Made by a program: the position numbers and the translations under genes. DNA of 64,000 bases from the NCBI RefSeq assembly GCF_025143985.1, contig NZ_CP083564.1, positions 62,001 through 126,000 of the forward strand, given 5' to 3'. Source of the stretch: Sulfitobacter sp. W027 (lineage in GTDB: Bacteria > Pseudomonadota > Alphaproteobacteria > Rhodobacterales > Rhodobacteraceae). This document shows positions 1 to 9,114 of this stretch, one piece after another. The first letter of the stretch is position 1, and each line of letters starts with the position of its first letter. Under the pieces are notes generated by a model. It made no database searches. It had not been told where the DNA came from and saw only the letters and a program-made list of their open reading frames with translations.

Positions 1-474
1 ATCGAAGCGCTGGCCCAATCGGTTGAGCGTGCCTATGCCGCGAAGGACAAAAAGCCCGACCTGCTGGTCTGTTCCTACCACGGCCTGCCGCAGCGCTATC
101 TGATGGAGGGCGACCCCTATCATTGCCAATGCCAGAAAACGACGCGCCTGCTGAAGGAGCGTCTGGGCTGGCAAGACAGCGAGATCATGACGACCTTCCA
201 GTCGCAGTTCGGCCCCGAGGAATGGCTGCAACCCTACACGGTCGAAGAAGTCGCCCGTCAGGCCAAAGCGGGCAAGAAAAGTATCGCCGTCTGTGCGCCT
301 GCCTTTTCGGCGGATTGCATCGAAACGCTGGAAGAGATCAACGAAGAGATCAAAGAGAGCTTTGAAGAGGCAGGCGGCGGGGATTTCACCTATATCCCCT
401 GCCTTAACGATGATGACGCGCATATCGAGGCACTAACCACGATCATCAGTGAAAATCTGGCTGGCTGGGTCTAA
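1..474 (+). CDS. hemH: Ferrochelatase, C-terminal part (cut by window start)
   Basis: Inserts Fe2+ into protoporphyrin IX, the last step of protoheme synthesis. The reading frame is open from base 1, so the N-terminal half lies outside the window; 157 residues are visible. The family motif SYHGLPQRYL with the following GDPYHCQCQKT is near residues 25-47 of the fragment, FGPEEWLQPYT follows at about 70-80, and the C-terminal CAPAFSADCIETLEEI block with its conserved acidic residue is at about 99-114. The stop is followed within about 60 bases by a perfect hairpin with A and T flanks. Identity is secure from the motifs. Confidence 0.96.
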   Translation: MEALAQSVERAYAAKDKKPDLLVCSYHGLPQRYLMEGDPYHCQCQKTTRLLKERLGWQDSEIMTTFQSQFGPEEWLQPYTVEEVARQAKAGKKSIAVCAPAFSADCIETLEEINEEIKESFEEAGGGDFTYIPCLNDDDAHIEALTTIISENLAGWV

Positions 475-530
475 GCCCGCCTTGGGGTCGCTGTGGCGGC
501 CCCTTTTTCAAAGCCATACGCAGAATACAA

Positions 531-557
531 AAAAGGCGGTGCATTGCACCGCCTTTT
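531..557. terminator. Bidirectional intrinsic terminator
   Basis: GGCGGTGCA, one base, then TGCACCGCC, flanked by AAAA on the left and TTTT on the right. The symmetry lets it serve both hemH (plus strand) and the small gene ending at 579 (minus strand). Confidence 0.8.
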
Positions 558-578
558 CCGTTTGATCGTCAGTTCCGA

Positions 579-761
579 TTAATCGGAAGCAACAGCTGCG
601 GCAACCAGTGCCAGCAGGATCAGGGGAACCAGGATGCCCGAGGACGAACCTGTTGTTTCTTCCACGATGACCGGTGCTTCGACGATCGGCTCAGCCAGCG
701 AACCAGCAAAAGCAGTCGATGCAGCAGCGGACAGAGCAGCGGCGAGAACGAGTTTCTTCAT
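579..761 (-). CDS. Small exported or membrane peptide, 60 aa
   Basis: I do not recognise a family with a known function. The chosen start (MKKLVLAAALSAAAST) gives a textbook signal peptide ending AFA, then a short acidic and proline-containing linker (residues 20-36), a GSSSG stretch, and a hydrophobic run of about 17 residues (ILVPLILLALVAAAVA) before the last residues SD. A good ribosome site (GGAGG) lies just upstream of this ATG; the longer frame up to 812 has none and would hide the signal peptide. The mature product would be about 40 residues with a C-terminal membrane segment. It shares the 531-557 terminator with hemH in convergent orientation. Function unknown. Confidence 0.75.
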   Translation of the reverse strand: MKKLVLAAALSAAASTAFAGSLAEPIVEAPVIVEETTGSSSGILVPLILLALVAAAVASD

Positions 762-902
762 AACATAACCTCCAGAATAGGCGTGCTGTATCATATACAT
801 ACACGCGCCCAAGACTTACCTCGTGACTCCGTTCTAAACAGTATCGGCAAAAGTTTGCAAACCCGGAATCAGCTATTGCATCAAGGAATCAGGGGGATGT
901 CG

Positions 903-1514
903 TCAAATAAGCAACACTTGAGTACCGACCTTCGTGAAGGCGAAAAGTTCGGCAATATGTTCGTTATAGAGCCCGATGCAACCATTGGAAGACTTACGAC
1001 CAATTTTTCTTGTGTCGTGGGTTCCGTGGATGCGGTAATAGGTCCAGCTGAGGTAGAGTGCATGGGAGCCCAAGGGGTTGTCCGGGCCGGGGCCGACATA
1101 GGGTGGCCAATCCGGATTGCGCTTGAGCATCGAGGGCGTCGGACGCCAGCTTGGCCCCTCAACCTTCTTGATAATCCGGGTACGGCCACGGCGCGTCAGG
1201 TCTTCGGTCAAAGGCACGGAAGAGGGGTAGAGCTTATAGACGCTCTGATCTTCGGACCAGTAATGCACCGCCCGGCTGTCGATATCGACCAGCACCGCCC
1301 CATTGCGCGTGTTGCTGAAATAAGGGCGCCAATCCAGCATACGGAAGCTGGAGACATTGCGCTTCACCGATTCATTCAGATCGCGCTCAGTTTCTGTGGT
1401 GCCATCAGCGTTAAAAGTAGAAGTGCTTTGCGCCAACGCTGGTGTGGCGAGCATCGCAGCGCTGCCAGCCAGAAAGCCACGGCGGCTCTTAATCGAAAAA
1501 CGGTGAGCGGTCAT
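903..1514 (-). CDS. L,D-transpeptidase (YkuD domain), Tat-type signal
   Basis: Predicted periplasmic enzyme that makes 3-3 cross-links in peptidoglycan or attaches proteins to it. The 203-residue product starts MTAHRFSIKSRRGFLAGS, where SRRGFLAG followed by a hydrophobic stretch and ALA looks like a twin-arginine signal. The catalytic YkuD motif is near residues 165-185: IHGTHDTRK, then SSNGCIGL with the nucleophilic Cys. I chose the ATG at 1514 because a GGAG site precedes it and the signal then begins properly; an upstream ATG at 1553 would add 13 residues. It faces the CAP lipoprotein gene, so the 1515-1681 gap probably holds both promoters. Confidence 0.9.
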   Translation of the reverse strand: MTAHRFSIKSRRGFLAGSAAMLATPALAQSTSTFNADGTTETERDLNESVKRNVSSFRMLDWRPYFSNTRNGAVLVDIDSRAVHYWSEDQSVYKLYPSSVPLTEDLTRRGRTRIIKKVEGPSWRPTPSMLKRNPDWPPYVGPGPDNPLGSHALYLSWTYYRIHGTHDTRKIGRKSSNGCIGLYNEHIAELFAFTKVGTQVLLI

Positions 1515-1681
1515 GGAGCGTCTCCAAACTGAAATTATGCTAATTAAGGCCACATATATGGCTTGAAAGTCGCAGTTTCAATTGAAACCACGGTCTCCCG
1601 GCAGAGTCACGCCTATGTGCGTTTGAACTGCAACGCGCCGCGATGTAAGGCAGAAAAAATTTCATTGCGTGGAGCGCTCAT

Positions 1682-2179
1682 ATGATCCGTATCCTGTCCA
1701 TCCTGCTGGCGCTGACGGTTGCGCTATCTGCTTGTGTCCCTGCCAGCACGACCGGCGGCAAAGCTGGCGGTTCCTACCGCATCAGCCGTTCCGACGCGGG
1801 TACAATCCAATTCCGCATGCTCGACTCGGTGAATGCGCTGCGCAGCTCTGCCGGGGTCACGCCCTTGGCACTTGATGCCAAGCTGAATGCCGCCGCCGCT
1901 ACCCATTCTCGCGATATGTCGGTGCAGAACCGCCCCTGGCACTTCGGCTCTGACGGGTCTTCGCCAATCGATCGTATCCAGCGCGTTGGCTATGCCGGTG
2001 GCCTCGTCGGCGAAGTGATTTCGGAAACCTATGAGACCGAGCTTGAAACCCTCGCTGCTTGGATGGAGCAGCCAGACACCCGCCGCATCTTGATGGCACC
2101 CGATGGACGCCAGATGGGTTTCTCTTGGTATCAGGAAAACGGTGGCAAGATCTGGTGGACGCTGGTCGTCGGCAACTGA
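1682..2179 (+). CDS. CAP/SCP-domain lipoprotein
   Basis: 165 residues. The N-terminus is a lipoprotein signal with lipobox LSAC, so the mature protein should be lipid-anchored at Cys17. The rest matches the bacterial CAP (SCP-like) fold: LNAAAATHSRDMSVQN with the conserved His, then PIDRIQRVGYAGG, VGEVI, and the C-terminal MGFSWYQENGGKIWWTLVVG strand. CAP proteins of bacteria are secreted and poorly understood; some bind lipids or act near the cell wall. It sits between two L,D-transpeptidase genes, which suggests an envelope role, but that is inference. Confidence 0.87.
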   Translation: MIRILSILLALTVALSACVPASTTGGKAGGSYRISRSDAGTIQFRMLDSVNALRSSAGVTPLALDAKLNAAAATHSRDMSVQNRPWHFGSDGSSPIDRIQRVGYAGGLVGEVISETYETELETLAAWMEQPDTRRILMAPDGRQMGFSWYQENGGKIWWTLVVGN

Positions 2180-2203
2180 TCGTTCATCGCCTAAGCGGTT
2201 TAT

Positions 2204-2229
2204 CCGGCCCCTGCGGGGGCCGGTGTCGT
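2204..2229 (+). terminator. Probable terminator after the CAP lipoprotein gene
   Basis: CCGGCCCC, loop TGCG, GGGGCCGG, 25 bases after the stop, then TGTCGTTTCT. The stem is strong but the T run is poor. Confidence 0.55.
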
Positions 2230-2246
2230 TTCTACCTAGCCTTTGT

Positions 2247-2744
2247 TCAGGGTGTGATCAGGATCGGCGTGCCATCACGGACCATCGCATAGACATCTTC
2301 GATCTCTTTGTTGGTGACGGCGATACAGCCCCAGGTCCAATCGTCCTTTTCTTTCTTCCGCGGGTCTTTCTGCCCATGGATAAAGATGTCGCCACCGGGG
2401 CTTTTGCCCATGGCGCGGGCGATCTCAATATCCCGCTCATTCGGATAATCGATGCCGACGGAAAGATGGAACCGGCTGTTCGGATTGCGACGGTCGATTC
2501 GGTAGAGCCCTTCGGGCGTGCGTCCGTCACCTTCGATGGTCTTATGGCCCACAGGGGCAAAGCCCAGCTTGATCCGGTAATCTTCCAAGACGCGGTTATG
2601 ATGCAACAACATCATGCGACGTTGGCTTTTGTTCACAACCACATAGGTCACTTCGGGACCATTGTAGCGCTTGAATTTACTGCTGCTGCACGCGCCGAGC
2701 GCCACCATAGCGGTGCCGCCAAGTATCATTGTCCTGCGTTTCAT
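2247..2744 (-). CDS. L,D-transpeptidase family lipoprotein
   Basis: 165-residue YkuD-domain protein, predicted lipoprotein: MKRRTMILGGTAMVALGAC gives a lipobox ending LGAC at residue 19. The catalytic block is IFIHGQKDPRKK...DDWTWGCIAV at about residues 122-147, with the nucleophilic Cys in the [S/T]xGC pattern (here TWGC). This is the YafK/ErfK-like subgroup, whose members include hydrolases that release bound proteins as well as transpeptidases. The start at 2744 is chosen for the signal; the frame extends to 2816. It is convergent with the CAP gene and is the second YkuD gene within 2 kb. Confidence 0.88.
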   Translation of the reverse strand: MKRRTMILGGTAMVALGACSSSKFKRYNGPEVTYVVVNKSQRRMMLLHHNRVLEDYRIKLGFAPVGHKTIEGDGRTPEGLYRIDRRNPNSRFHLSVGIDYPNERDIEIARAMGKSPGGDIFIHGQKDPRKKEKDDWTWGCIAVTNKEIEDVYAMVRDGTPILITP

Positions 2745-2858
2745 CACTGTGCCCTCAAAGTCCCGGCCATTCCGGCCCTTTTCATCCGCGGTACCACGTG
2801 GAGGGATTAATTTCATTCAAAAAGAGGTGATGAGTCGAGGCAAATGCAGCCGGTTTGC

Positions 2859-4082
2859 TTACCCTTCTGGCAGTGTCAGACAGGCGGCAAGCTCCACATG
2901 GGACGACCAGCGGAATTGATCCACGACCTGCACCCAATCCAGTCGATACCCTGCTGCCACCATGTTTTGCACATCGCGGGCAAAGCTGATTGGATTGCAG
3001 GAGACATAGGCCACGTGCGGCACCTTGGCGCGGATGATCTCGGCCACCTGCGCCTCGGCCCCGGCGCGCGGCGGGTCTAGCACGACAGCATCGATCTTGG
3101 CCAGTTCATCCGGCAAGAGCGGACGGCGGAACAGATCGCGGGTCTCAACGGTGAGCGGTTTGGCCCCCTTGGCCCGACGCCAGCCGCCCTCAAGCGCGGC
3201 GATCATCTCGGCATCGCCCTCAACTGCATGAACCCGCGCCTTTTGCGCCAGCGGCAAAGCGAAGGTGCCGCAGCCTGCGAACAGGTCCGCCACGGTCTCG
3301 GCCTGTCCCACGGCATCCAGGACGGCGTCGCGCAGGGCCGCTTCGCCATGGCGGGTGGCTTGCAAGAACGCGCCCGGCGGGGGCGTGACCGCTGCGCTGC
3401 CAAAGTGCTGCGCGGGCGGCGCACGCATCGCGATCACCTCGCCATCCCAAGTCAGCCGTGCCAGCGCCAAAGCTTCACAGGTCTGCGCCAACTGCTGCCG
3501 CAGCGGCCCGTCGAGCGGTTTGCCATTGGCGACAGATACATCAAGCCCCTCTTCCGACAGCGTCACGGTCACGGCTAATTCGGCCTTGCGGCTGGTGCCG
3601 ATCAGCGCCAATTCCTCGGCCACTTTCAGACCGGGCAACAGCGCGGGGTCGACCAACTGACAGCCCGGCACCTCAATCAATACATCAGAGGCGCGGCCAT
3701 GGAACCCGGCCATCGCGCCCTTTTTCGTGCGCCGCGCGGCAAAGGTGGCCCGGCGGCGCGATTGCGCGGGTGAAGTTTGGATGGGGCGAAACTTAGTCTC
3801 CAGCCGATGGGCCGACAATGCGGTACGCACCACATCAACCTTCCACGCCGCCACGAAATCATCCGCCGCATGCTGCAATTGGCAGCCTCCGCAGGATTTG
3901 AAGTGCCGGCACGGCGGCGCGACCCGCTGTTCGGAGGGCGTAACGATCCGCACGTCGCGCAATTGCTGGCCCTCGACCTCACCGCTGACGGTTTCCCCCG
4001 GCAGGGTCATCGGGACAAAGATCGGACCTTCGGCAATGCCGTCACCGTGGTGGCCAAGGCGCAAGATGTGATGTTCTGTCAT
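2859..4082 (-). CDS. RNA m5U methyltransferase, RlmD/TrmA (RumA) family
   Basis: SAM-dependent enzyme methylating C5 of a uridine in rRNA or tRNA. 407 residues from MTEHHILRLGHHGDGIA, which matches a TRAM-like N-terminal strand. Four cysteines of a [4Fe-4S] site are visible: CRHFKSCGGC at residues 58-67 supplies three and a later Cys the fourth. The SAM site VADLFAGCGTFALPLA, the DPPRAGA loop and the catalytic VSCNP cysteine follow in order in the C-terminal half. Which uridine is modified cannot be told from sequence. The frame runs to 4103, but the ATG at 4082 fits the family start. Confidence 0.9.
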   Translation of the reverse strand: MTEHHILRLGHHGDGIAEGPIFVPMTLPGETVSGEVEGQQLRDVRIVTPSEQRVAPPCRHFKSCGGCQLQHAADDFVAAWKVDVVRTALSAHRLETKFRPIQTSPAQSRRRATFAARRTKKGAMAGFHGRASDVLIEVPGCQLVDPALLPGLKVAEELALIGTSRKAELAVTVTLSEEGLDVSVANGKPLDGPLRQQLAQTCEALALARLTWDGEVIAMRAPPAQHFGSAAVTPPPGAFLQATRHGEAALRDAVLDAVGQAETVADLFAGCGTFALPLAQKARVHAVEGDAEMIAALEGGWRRAKGAKPLTVETRDLFRRPLLPDELAKIDAVVLDPPRAGAEAQVAEIIRAKVPHVAYVSCNPISFARDVQNMVAAGYRLDWVQVVDQFRWSSHVELAACLTLPEG

Positions 4083-4119
4083 AGCCTGCCCATAGCGTGG
4101 CAAAGGCCACAGCGAAAGC

Positions 4120-5952
4120 CTATTCCGCCGCCTTCACATCCAGAAACCCGCCCGACTGCCGCTGCCAATAGCGCGCATAAAGCCCGTCTTGGGCAAGCAG
4201 ATCAGCATGGCTGCCGATCTCGGCAATGCGGCCCGCGTCCATCACCATGATGCGGTCCATCTCTGTCAAGGTCGACAGGCGGTGCGCGATGGCGAGCACG
4301 GTTTTGCCCTCCATAACCCGGTCTAGGGTCTGCTGAATGGCGGCCTCCACCTCGCTATCAAGCGCGCTTGTCGCCTCATCCAGCACCAGAATGGGCGCGT
4401 CTTTCAGGATCGCGCGGGCCAAGGCAATGCGCTGCCGCTGCCCACCCGAAAGCTTCACCCCACGCTCCCCCAGATGCGCGTCATAGCCGCGACGGCCTTT
4501 GTGATCCTCGAGTTCCTGAATGAATTCATGCGCTTCGGCACGTTCCGCAGCGGCGATGACCTCGGCCTCGGTCGCATCGGGCCGCCCGTAAAGGATGTTG
4601 TCCCGCGCGGAGCGGTTGAACATCGCGGTTTCTTGCGTAACCATGCCGATATTACGGCGCAGGCTCTCTTGCGTGACTGTCGTGGTATCCACCCCGTCGA
4701 TCAATATCTTGCCCTGCTCCGGTTCATAGAGCCGCAATAGCAGCGCCACGAGGGTCGATTTCCCTGCCCCCGAGGCACCAACGATCCCCAGTTTCTCACC
4801 CGGTTTGATGGTCAGTGAAATTTGGTCGATCCCACCCGTCTGGCGGCCATAGGCAAAACCGAGGTCACGCAATTCGATCTGCCCTGCCTTCACCACCAAC
4901 TCCCGCGCATCAGGCCCATCGTCCAACCGCACGCGCGGCGTTAGGGTGCGCATGCCGTCCTCGACCTCTCCAATATTGGAATAGATCGCCATCAGAGTGA
5001 AAGACACCCAGCCCGTCATCTGCGCAATACGGATCGCGATGGCACCGGAGGCCACGATATCCCCCTCGCTCGCCATACCGCGCTGCCACAGCAGGATTGT
5101 CCCGCCCATTAGCAAGACCGGCAAAAGCCCCGCAAGGCTCATCAGCGCCAAACGGAACCCGGCGGCGAGATAGCCAAACTCCAGCGCCCGGGCACGAAAG
5201 CTTTGCATCGCGGAAAGCGCCGCGCGGTCTTCGTGATCGGCATGGGCAAAGAGTTTCACCGTTTTAATATTGGTGATCGTATCCACCACCTGCCCCGACA
5301 CCAACGCCCGCGCCCCGGCACGGCCCGCCGCCCGCTTGCGCACGCGCGGCAAGAACCAGTTGATCAGCGCCAGATACATCACCAGCCAGACCGAAAATCC
5401 AAGTGCCACGCGCCAGTCAATCGCCAAGAGCAGCGCAACCGACCCGACGAGAGAGGCCAGCGCAAAAGCCACCACGTTGATCACCTCGGCCGCCACATCT
5501 GTCACTGCCCGCGCGGCCTGCATCTGCTTTTGCGCGATGCGTCCGGCAAAATCATCGTCAAAGAAATTGACGTTCTGTCCCAGCGTCCAACGGTGCAGAC
5601 GGGACAGCACCAGCGGGTTCACATTGGGCTGCACCATGATCGCGTTCGACGCCGAGGACAGGCCGAACAGCACGGGCCGTGCCACAAGAAAGAACGCGAC
5701 TGCGCCCAGCACCAGCACCAGACTGCTGCCTTCGAAGAACCGCTCTGGCCCCGCGCTGACCGTAGCGTCGATGACCTTGCCCAATATCCACGCCGTGCCC
5801 GCTTCCATCGCGCCAGCGGCGGCGGAAAGGAGCGCGGCAAGCCAAAGCACCGGCCAAGCGCCCGACAGGCACCAGCGCATGAAAGCCCCCAGCGTTTGCG
5901 GCGGCGGGCCATCGGCGGGGTGAAACGGGTTGATCCAGTTCGAAATGCTCAC
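4120..5952 (-). CDS. ABC exporter half-transporter (second of pair)
   Basis: 610 residues with an N-terminal six-helix type I exporter domain (about 30-330) and a C-terminal ATPase. Walker A GASGAGKST, signature LSGGQRQR and Walker B ILVLDEATSALD with the catalytic Glu are all intact. Translation begins at a GTG whose GTGA overlaps the stop of the upstream ABC gene, so the two are translationally coupled and probably form a heterodimer. The ATPase domains are very alike (GRPDATEAEV here, GRPDASEAEM in the partner), pointing to a tandem duplication. The substrate is unknown; lipids, peptides or drugs are typical for the MsbA/MdlB-like class. Confidence 0.92.
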   Translation of the reverse strand: MSISNWINPFHPADGPPPQTLGAFMRWCLSGAWPVLWLAALLSAAAGAMEAGTAWILGKVIDATVSAGPERFFEGSSLVLVLGAVAFFLVARPVLFGLSSASNAIMVQPNVNPLVLSRLHRWTLGQNVNFFDDDFAGRIAQKQMQAARAVTDVAAEVINVVAFALASLVGSVALLLAIDWRVALGFSVWLVMYLALINWFLPRVRKRAAGRAGARALVSGQVVDTITNIKTVKLFAHADHEDRAALSAMQSFRARALEFGYLAAGFRLALMSLAGLLPVLLMGGTILLWQRGMASEGDIVASGAIAIRIAQMTGWVSFTLMAIYSNIGEVEDGMRTLTPRVRLDDGPDARELVVKAGQIELRDLGFAYGRQTGGIDQISLTIKPGEKLGIVGASGAGKSTLVALLLRLYEPEQGKILIDGVDTTTVTQESLRRNIGMVTQETAMFNRSARDNILYGRPDATEAEVIAAAERAEAHEFIQELEDHKGRRGYDAHLGERGVKLSGGQRQRIALARAILKDAPILVLDEATSALDSEVEAAIQQTLDRVMEGKTVLAIAHRLSTLTEMDRIMVMDAGRIAEIGSHADLLAQDGLYARYWQRQSGGFLDVKAAE

Positions 5953-7787
5953 GTCTTGTCATCCAATGCGAGAAAACCGCCCGACTGACGGTGCCAGAAG
6001 GCTGCATATAGGCCAGCTTTCTGCAAAAGCGCGTCATGGGTGCCTTCTTCGACGATACGTCCCTGATCCAGAACCAGAATTCGGTCCATCTCGGCAATTG
6101 TGGACAGCCGGTGTGCGATGGCGATGACGGTCTTGCCAGCCATCATGCCATAGAGCGTTTCTTGAATCACCGCCTCCACCTCACTGTCAAGCGCGCTGGT
6201 CGCCTCATCCAGCAACAAGATCGGCGCATCCTTCAGGATCACTCGGGCGAGCGTAATCCGCTGACGCTGCCCGCCGGAGAGTTTTACACCCCGTTCGCCG
6301 ACACGGGCATCATAGCCCGAGCGTCCCTCCGGATCTGTCAGATCAAGAATGAACTCATGCGCCTGAGCCTGTTTCGCCGCCGCAATCATCTCGGCCTCGC
6401 TGGCATCGGGGCGGCCGTAGAGGATATTCTCGCGCACCGAACGATGAAGCAGCGAGGAATCCTGCTGCACTACGCCGATGTGCCGCCGCAGACTGTCTTG
6501 CCGGACTTGTGAAATGTCCTGCCCGTCGATCCGGATCTGCCCCGCTTCGGCATCATAGAACCGCAGCATCAGCTTCACGAGGGTCGATTTCCCGGCTCCG
6601 GAACGGCCAACAAGGCCAATCTTCTCGCCCGGTTGTACAGTGATATTGATGCCTTGGATCCCGCCGCTCTCGCGCCCGTAGTGGTGGCTTAGATCTGCCA
6701 TCTCGATCTGCCCGTCCGTCAACTTCAGCGACGGCGCATCGCGTCGGTCGGTCAAGGCAAGGGGCTGGGCAATGGTTTCCATCCCCTCGGCCACGACACC
6801 CAACTCGCGGAAAAAGCTCGATAGTGCCCACATGATCCAGCCGGTCATGGAGTTCAGCCGCAACGCCAGCGCTGCGGCAGCGGCAACAACGCCGACACTC
6901 GCCTCTCCGCCCATCCAGAGCACCAACGCCCAGCCTACGACACCGACGATCAACATGCCGTTCAACAGGGTCAGCATCACATCCATGATGGTGAAAATGC
7001 GCATCTCGCCTTGGAAAGTACGCCGTGCCTCTTCAATCGCCTCTCCGGCAAAATCGACCTCAAGGTCATGATGCGCGAACATCTTGACCGAGTGGATATT
7101 CGTATAAGCATCCACGACACGCCCGGTCACTTGCGAGCGCGCATCCGACGCCGCTTTTGAGGCTGGGCCGACCCGTTTGATCGTCCAGGCCACCAAGCCG
7201 CCGTAGAGCACAAACCAGCCCAAAAGCGGCACTAACAAACGTATATCGGAGGTAGAAAGCAGGATCGCCGCGCCGATCATATAGGCCAGCGAGTAAGAGA
7301 TCGCATCGAAGACCTGAAACACCACCTCCCCCGCCGCAGGGGGTGTTTGCATGATGCGATTGGCAATACGCCCGGCGAAATCATTCTCGAACCAACCGAC
7401 CGACTGCCGCAAGACATGTCGATGCGCCCGCCAACGGATCAGGGTGCCAAAGTTCGGCAGGATGGCGTTATTCAGCAGCATCACGTCGAGGGCTTGCACC
7501 AAGGGTCGTAGGAACAGCACCGCGAGGGCGACAAGGATCAATTCGGTCCCGTAGTCCTCCCACATCTGCGCAGGGTCGCTGCCCAACAGGTCGACGATAC
7601 GGCCCATGTAGTAGATCAGCCCAATTTCAATCGCAGCCACAAGGATCGCCATCATCCCGGCGAGGACGAAGACCTTTTTAAAGGGCTGTGCATAATCCCG
7701 CAAAAAGGGCCAAAGCCCCTGCGGCGGGTGATCCTTTTCGCGATAGGCAACATAGGGATCTACGAGGTTTTCGAAAAATCGGAACAT
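5949..7787 (-). CDS. ABC exporter half-transporter (first of pair)
   Basis: 612 residues starting MFRFFENLVDPYVAYRE; the upstream ATG at 7814 would add nine residues with no better signal. Membrane helices occupy roughly residues 40-330. The ATPase has Walker A GRSGAGKST, LSGGQRQR, and ILLLDEATSALD, so both partners of the pair look catalytically complete, unlike many heterodimeric exporters in which one site is degenerate. Its stop overlaps the GTG start of the next ABC gene by four bases. The 165 bases upstream hold no other gene and presumably the promoter of the pair. Confidence 0.92.
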   Translation of the reverse strand: MFRFFENLVDPYVAYREKDHPPQGLWPFLRDYAQPFKKVFVLAGMMAILVAAIEIGLIYYMGRIVDLLGSDPAQMWEDYGTELILVALAVLFLRPLVQALDVMLLNNAILPNFGTLIRWRAHRHVLRQSVGWFENDFAGRIANRIMQTPPAAGEVVFQVFDAISYSLAYMIGAAILLSTSDIRLLVPLLGWFVLYGGLVAWTIKRVGPASKAASDARSQVTGRVVDAYTNIHSVKMFAHHDLEVDFAGEAIEEARRTFQGEMRIFTIMDVMLTLLNGMLIVGVVGWALVLWMGGEASVGVVAAAAALALRLNSMTGWIMWALSSFFRELGVVAEGMETIAQPLALTDRRDAPSLKLTDGQIEMADLSHHYGRESGGIQGINITVQPGEKIGLVGRSGAGKSTLVKLMLRFYDAEAGQIRIDGQDISQVRQDSLRRHIGVVQQDSSLLHRSVRENILYGRPDASEAEMIAAAKQAQAHEFILDLTDPEGRSGYDARVGERGVKLSGGQRQRITLARVILKDAPILLLDEATSALDSEVEAVIQETLYGMMAGKTVIAIAHRLSTIAEMDRILVLDQGRIVEEGTHDALLQKAGLYAAFWHRQSGGFLALDDKT

Positions 7788-7953
7788 GGGGAGGCCTTGG
7801 AAATAAACGTGCAAAATGATCGGCGATGCCCAATGGCAAAGCCGCAGAGGGGGCTAAAGGTTATGCCAGCTTAGCTGAACCAGATCCCGCGGTACATTTT
7901 GCACATCTCCCTTGTAATACAGCTTGAATAGCTGAAATCGGCCTCAATGTCGA

Positions 7954-9114
7954 CTAGCTTGCCCCCGACAGGAGTTCCGTGCGGGACAGAGAGAAATCGG
8001 AAGCGATCCAAATTTGCTCTAACCGAGCAATCTCACACCCCAACTCCGGGCCTTTAAGCTTCGGCATCAGATCCTTGGCCGTCACGGGAAACCGCGCGGA
8101 AGCGGCACGATCTATAGTCTCTAATACAGCGCTTTCGGGAGATTTTTCGGCCAAACAGGCCCGCAGCAATGCAGCGCCGCGCGCCACTTCAACTCCATGA
8201 CGATAAGCCAGTTCTGGGAGGGGTGGCCCCGCAAACCCCTGTTCTTGAAATAGCGCAAGACGTTTGGCTTCGACCCTGCTTAGCCGCAGACGGCCAGCCA
8301 ATCCCTCTCCGCCCAGCGCAGCCAGACGCACCAGCCAATCCGGAGCCAGCTCCAGCGCCTGCTCGAAATGGACCAGCATGGATATCCAGCGGTTATCGCT
8401 CCCGGGCAAGAGCACCGGCAAAACTCCGGTCTGGCGCATCAACGCCAATGCAGGCGCGGGATCAGGAGCGCGGAGCAGCTTTTTAAATTCTTGGCCCACG
8501 CGCTCTGCCGAAAGAGTCTTTAGCCCGTCCAAATTTGATGAGATCGCGTCCAGCGCATCAGGTTCCGGCCCTGTCTCTGGGTCGCCATACCACGCCATGA
8601 AACGAAAATAGCGCAGGGTACGCAGATAATCTTCGCGAATGCGCTGCCCCGCGTCTTCGATGAAACGCAGGCGTTTTGCGCGAAGGTCAGGCAGCCCACC
8701 CAGCGGGTCAAGCACTTGGCCGTCCGGCGTGGCGTAAAGCGCATTCATCGTAAAATCGCGGCGCCGCGCGTCCTCGGTGATATCGGTCGAGAAAGCCACA
8801 ACCGCCCGGCGGCCATCGGTTTCGACATCGCGGCGAAAGGTGGTGATCTCAAACGGTTTGCCGCCCGACACAAGCGTTACCGTGCCATGGTCGATCCCTG
8901 TCGGCACGGCCTTGACCCCGGCGGCCTTGGCCAGCGCCATTACCGTTTCAGGTGTCGCATCGGTGGAGAGGTCCACATCACTATCCGGCAGGCCCAGCAG
9001 CGCGTCGCGCACGCAACCGCCGACAAAATAGATACGGTGCCCGCCGTCCTGCACCACGCGGCAGACCCGCTGTGCGTCTTCGTCCTGTAACCAGCGCGTC
9101 GAAGCTGGAATCAT
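7954..9114 (-). CDS. cca: CCA tRNA nucleotidyltransferase / poly(A) polymerase family
   Basis: Adds or repairs the 3' CCA of tRNA. The class II nucleotidyltransferase head is clear: YFVGGCVRDALLG followed by SDVDLSTDA with the metal-binding DxD, then the RRDFTMNALY motif and the head-domain LDPLGGLPDL. Length 386. I place the start at the ATG at 9114 because it forms an ATGA overlap with the stop of the Nudix gene upstream; the frame continues to 9219 and an in-frame ATG at 9135 is an alternative. It lies with a CoA-pyrophosphatase-type Nudix gene and hslO in one leftward run. Confidence 0.92.
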   Translation of the reverse strand: MIPASTRWLQDEDAQRVCRVVQDGGHRIYFVGGCVRDALLGLPDSDVDLSTDATPETVMALAKAAGVKAVPTGIDHGTVTLVSGGKPFEITTFRRDVETDGRRAVVAFSTDITEDARRRDFTMNALYATPDGQVLDPLGGLPDLRAKRLRFIEDAGQRIREDYLRTLRYFRFMAWYGDPETGPEPDALDAISSNLDGLKTLSAERVGQEFKKLLRAPDPAPALALMRQTGVLPVLLPGSDNRWISMLVHFEQALELAPDWLVRLAALGGEGLAGRLRLSRVEAKRLALFQEQGFAGPPLPELAYRHGVEVARGAALLRACLAEKSPESAVLETIDRAASARFPVTAKDLMPKLKGPELGCEIARLEQIWIASDFSLSRTELLSGAS

